A stretch of 64,000 bases of DNA from Christiangramia echinicola DSM 19838. GTDB taxonomy: Bacteria; Bacteroidota; Bacteroidia; Flavobacteriales; Flavobacteriaceae. Shown in pieces: positions 63,213 through 64,000 of the stretch. The stretch is from contig NZ_AUHG01000016.1 of NCBI RefSeq assembly GCF_000423065.1, positions 162,672 through 226,671 on the forward strand. Reading direction: 5' to 3'. Every line of letters begins with the position of its first letter. Positions within the stretch are counted from its first letter, which is position 1. A model generated the notes under the pieces. It did no database searches and had not been told where the DNA came from. It saw only the letters and a list, made by a program, of their open reading frames with translations. Made by a program: the position numbers and the translations under genes.

Positions 63213-63953
63213 TTAATTTTTTATTCTTTCTAATTTAAAACCCTCTTTATGTAGTAGATTCAATATTCCATTTTCCCCACCAAAATGTGCCATTCCCACT
63301 GCAATAAAGGTTTTCTCTTTTTCAATGGTTTTTATTATGTCTTCAATCCAATTTTTATTTCTTTGATCAACTATTATCTCTGTCATAGTAGGTTCATCTT
63401 GCGACATATTTTTCTTTATACCATGAATATTTTCTTCTCTGTACATTTTAAAAGCCATTTGAAAATTTTCAATTAACAATTGATTGCTCATTTCTTTTTT
63501 AGAATCTTCGGTTTCTTTAAACTTGTCAAGATTAGCTAACATTTCATCTGCCGATTCAAGTCCAATAATTTTTAATTCATGTTTTTTAGCAATTTCTATT
63601 AATTGAATTTCCATTGAACTCAATTCTTTTGGATCGTATTCTGAAAGTAGCGCACTATATCCATTAGATAAAGATTTAGGCATTTTGTAAGTACTAATTT
63701 TTTGTAGTTCCAAAGAATCTAACATATTGAACTCAAGTGCTAGAGTATTACATTTCTTAAGACTGGAGATTGCTTCTTGGGCAATGTCCAATTCATCTTT
63801 AGGATATAAATGTATAGTTGAGAAAATAAACGATTCTGTTCCACTTTTAGAAGTTATTTTCCAAAGATTACCAGTATCAAAATTAACTTGATTATTTTTT
63901 GAACAACTAATTAAGTTGATGAAGATTAAAATTAGAATGACAGCTTTTTTCAA
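63213..63953 (-). CDS. TraB/GumN-family lipoprotein (cassette gene)
   Basis: A 246-residue protein with a lipobox (NLISC, Cys17) and the TraB/GumN pattern: LWKITSKSGTESFIFSTIHLYPKDE near the N terminus (the conserved GT.H element is STIH here), CNTLALEFNML, EIIVDQRNKNWIEDI and FIAVGMAHFGGENGILNLLHKEGFKLERI at the end. The family includes Tiki-like proteases and bacterial proteins of unknown role. It is probably anchored in the envelope. The stop is about 20 bases from site H; the start is 38 bases from site I. Confidence 0.85.
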   Translation of the reverse strand: MKKAVILILIFINLISCSKNNQVNFDTGNLWKITSKSGTESFIFSTIHLYPKDELDIAQEAISSLKKCNTLALEFNMLDSLELQKISTYKMPKSLSNGYSALLSEYDPKELSSMEIQLIEIAKKHELKIIGLESADEMLANLDKFKETEDSKKEMSNQLLIENFQMAFKMYREENIHGIKKNMSQDEPTMTEIIVDQRNKNWIEDIIKTIEKEKTFIAVGMAHFGGENGILNLLHKEGFKLERIKN

Positions 63954-63991
63954 AGTTAAGTTTTAGTTAGAATTATGTTTAGCTTGTTGCC

Positions 63992-64000
63992 AACGGTCTC
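63992..64000 (-). repeat. attC-like site I, left edge only
   Basis: AACGGTCTC at the window end matches the start of sites E and G. The bases before it (63981-63991) are the inverted complement of the start of the TraB/GumN cassette, so the array continues to the right. Confidence 0.8.

Larger units (their letters stand above)
55281..64000 (-). mobile_element. Integron-like gene-cassette array (attC-like sites A-I; continues beyond the window)
   Basis: Nine copies of a ~125-bp structured repeat alternate with single small genes. Seen directly: each well-preserved copy (D-H) starts AAC and ends GTT; the outer arms fold into a stem with one bulged base and covarying pairs; and the ends of each gene-bearing interval are inverted complements specific to that interval (12/15, 16/18, 14/16, 17/19 and 11/14 matches). 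Known biology: integron attC sites have R'' (ending AAC) and R' (starting GTT), an extrahelical base in L'', and a cassette-specific complement because R' and R'' join in the circular cassette. By this convention the top strand is the minus strand. No integrase is in the window; it would be expected to the right. Confidence 0.75.

Noticed and set aside
55281..64000. CRISPR array or MITE family as explanation for the repeats
   Set aside because: The copies are about 125 bases and are spaced by whole genes of variable length, not short spacers. Simple MITEs would show direct target duplications around each copy; here it is the gene-bearing intervals whose ends are inverted complements.

Overview
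The window is a low-GC chromosomal segment of a Bacteroidota bacterium. It is most likely a marine Flavobacteriaceae member of the Gramella/Christiangramia kind, judged from gene content (lepB-dapB-DUF5683-parB-parA block, two-subunit methylmalonyl-CoA mutase, paired M16 peptidases, YaiO barrel, TonB), Bacteroidota-type promoter boxes (TTG - about 19 nt - TAnnTTTG) and few Shine-Dalgarno motifs. The species assignment is inference.

Layout. 1-3.2 kb: leftward housekeeping block (signal peptidase fragment, dapB, DUF5683, parB, parA). 3.4-8.8 kb: an SDR reductase and both methylmalonyl-CoA mutase subunits, an FtsB-like protein and uridine kinase. 9-12.9 kb: cytochrome c plus soluble-GDH-like dehydrogenase, tRNA-Pro(TGG), and a persulfide dioxygenase-rhodanese with a DUF442 partner. 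13.3-20.4 kb: an RsbQ-like hydrolase abutting a PAS hybrid kinase broken by an in-frame stop, then a two-component pair with three downstream genes. 20.4-26.3 kb: SoxB/5'-nucleotidase-like enzyme with DsrE and DoxX, a small secreted protein, and an M16 peptidase pair whose non-catalytic subunit is frameshifted. 26.4-36.4 kb: a duplicated-domain lipoprotein and a probable envelope polysaccharide locus (LtaS-like sulfatase-fold enzyme, unknown membrane-anchored protein, YaiO barrel, degenerate receiver, HEAT protein, GT2 synthase). 36.4-53.1 kb: assorted genes with tRNA-Pro(GGG), sbcCD, tonB, racemase, Hsp20, a beta-CASP nuclease with an ATP-cone endonuclease, and an SQR-like flavoprotein. 53.1-55.3 kb: gene-poor, with a decayed acetyltransferase.

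The most unusual region is 55.3-64.0 kb. Single small genes alternate with copies of a ~125-bp structured repeat that always begins AAC and ends GTT. Each copy can fold into an imperfect hairpin with a conserved one-base bulge, and its stem positions covary between copies. The bases just outside the repeat are specific to each gene-bearing interval: the two ends of an interval are inverted complements over 14-19 nt. This is the logic of integron attC sites and gene cassettes. Most cassette genes lie on the minus strand with their 3' ends against, or inside, the R''-like end. Copies are decayed at the left and well preserved at the right, so any integrase and attI should lie beyond base 64,000; none is in the window. 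Cargo includes OsmC, an alpha/beta hydrolase, a CPBP protease, a HEPN/AbiU2-like protein, a TraB/GumN lipoprotein and an unknown membrane protein. An IS3-family element has destroyed one further cassette gene.

Broken genes: the PAS kinase (in-frame TAA), an M16 subunit (one base lost in a homopolymer), an RND permease 3' remnant, a GNAT remnant with an in-frame TGA, and the cassette gene cut by the IS.
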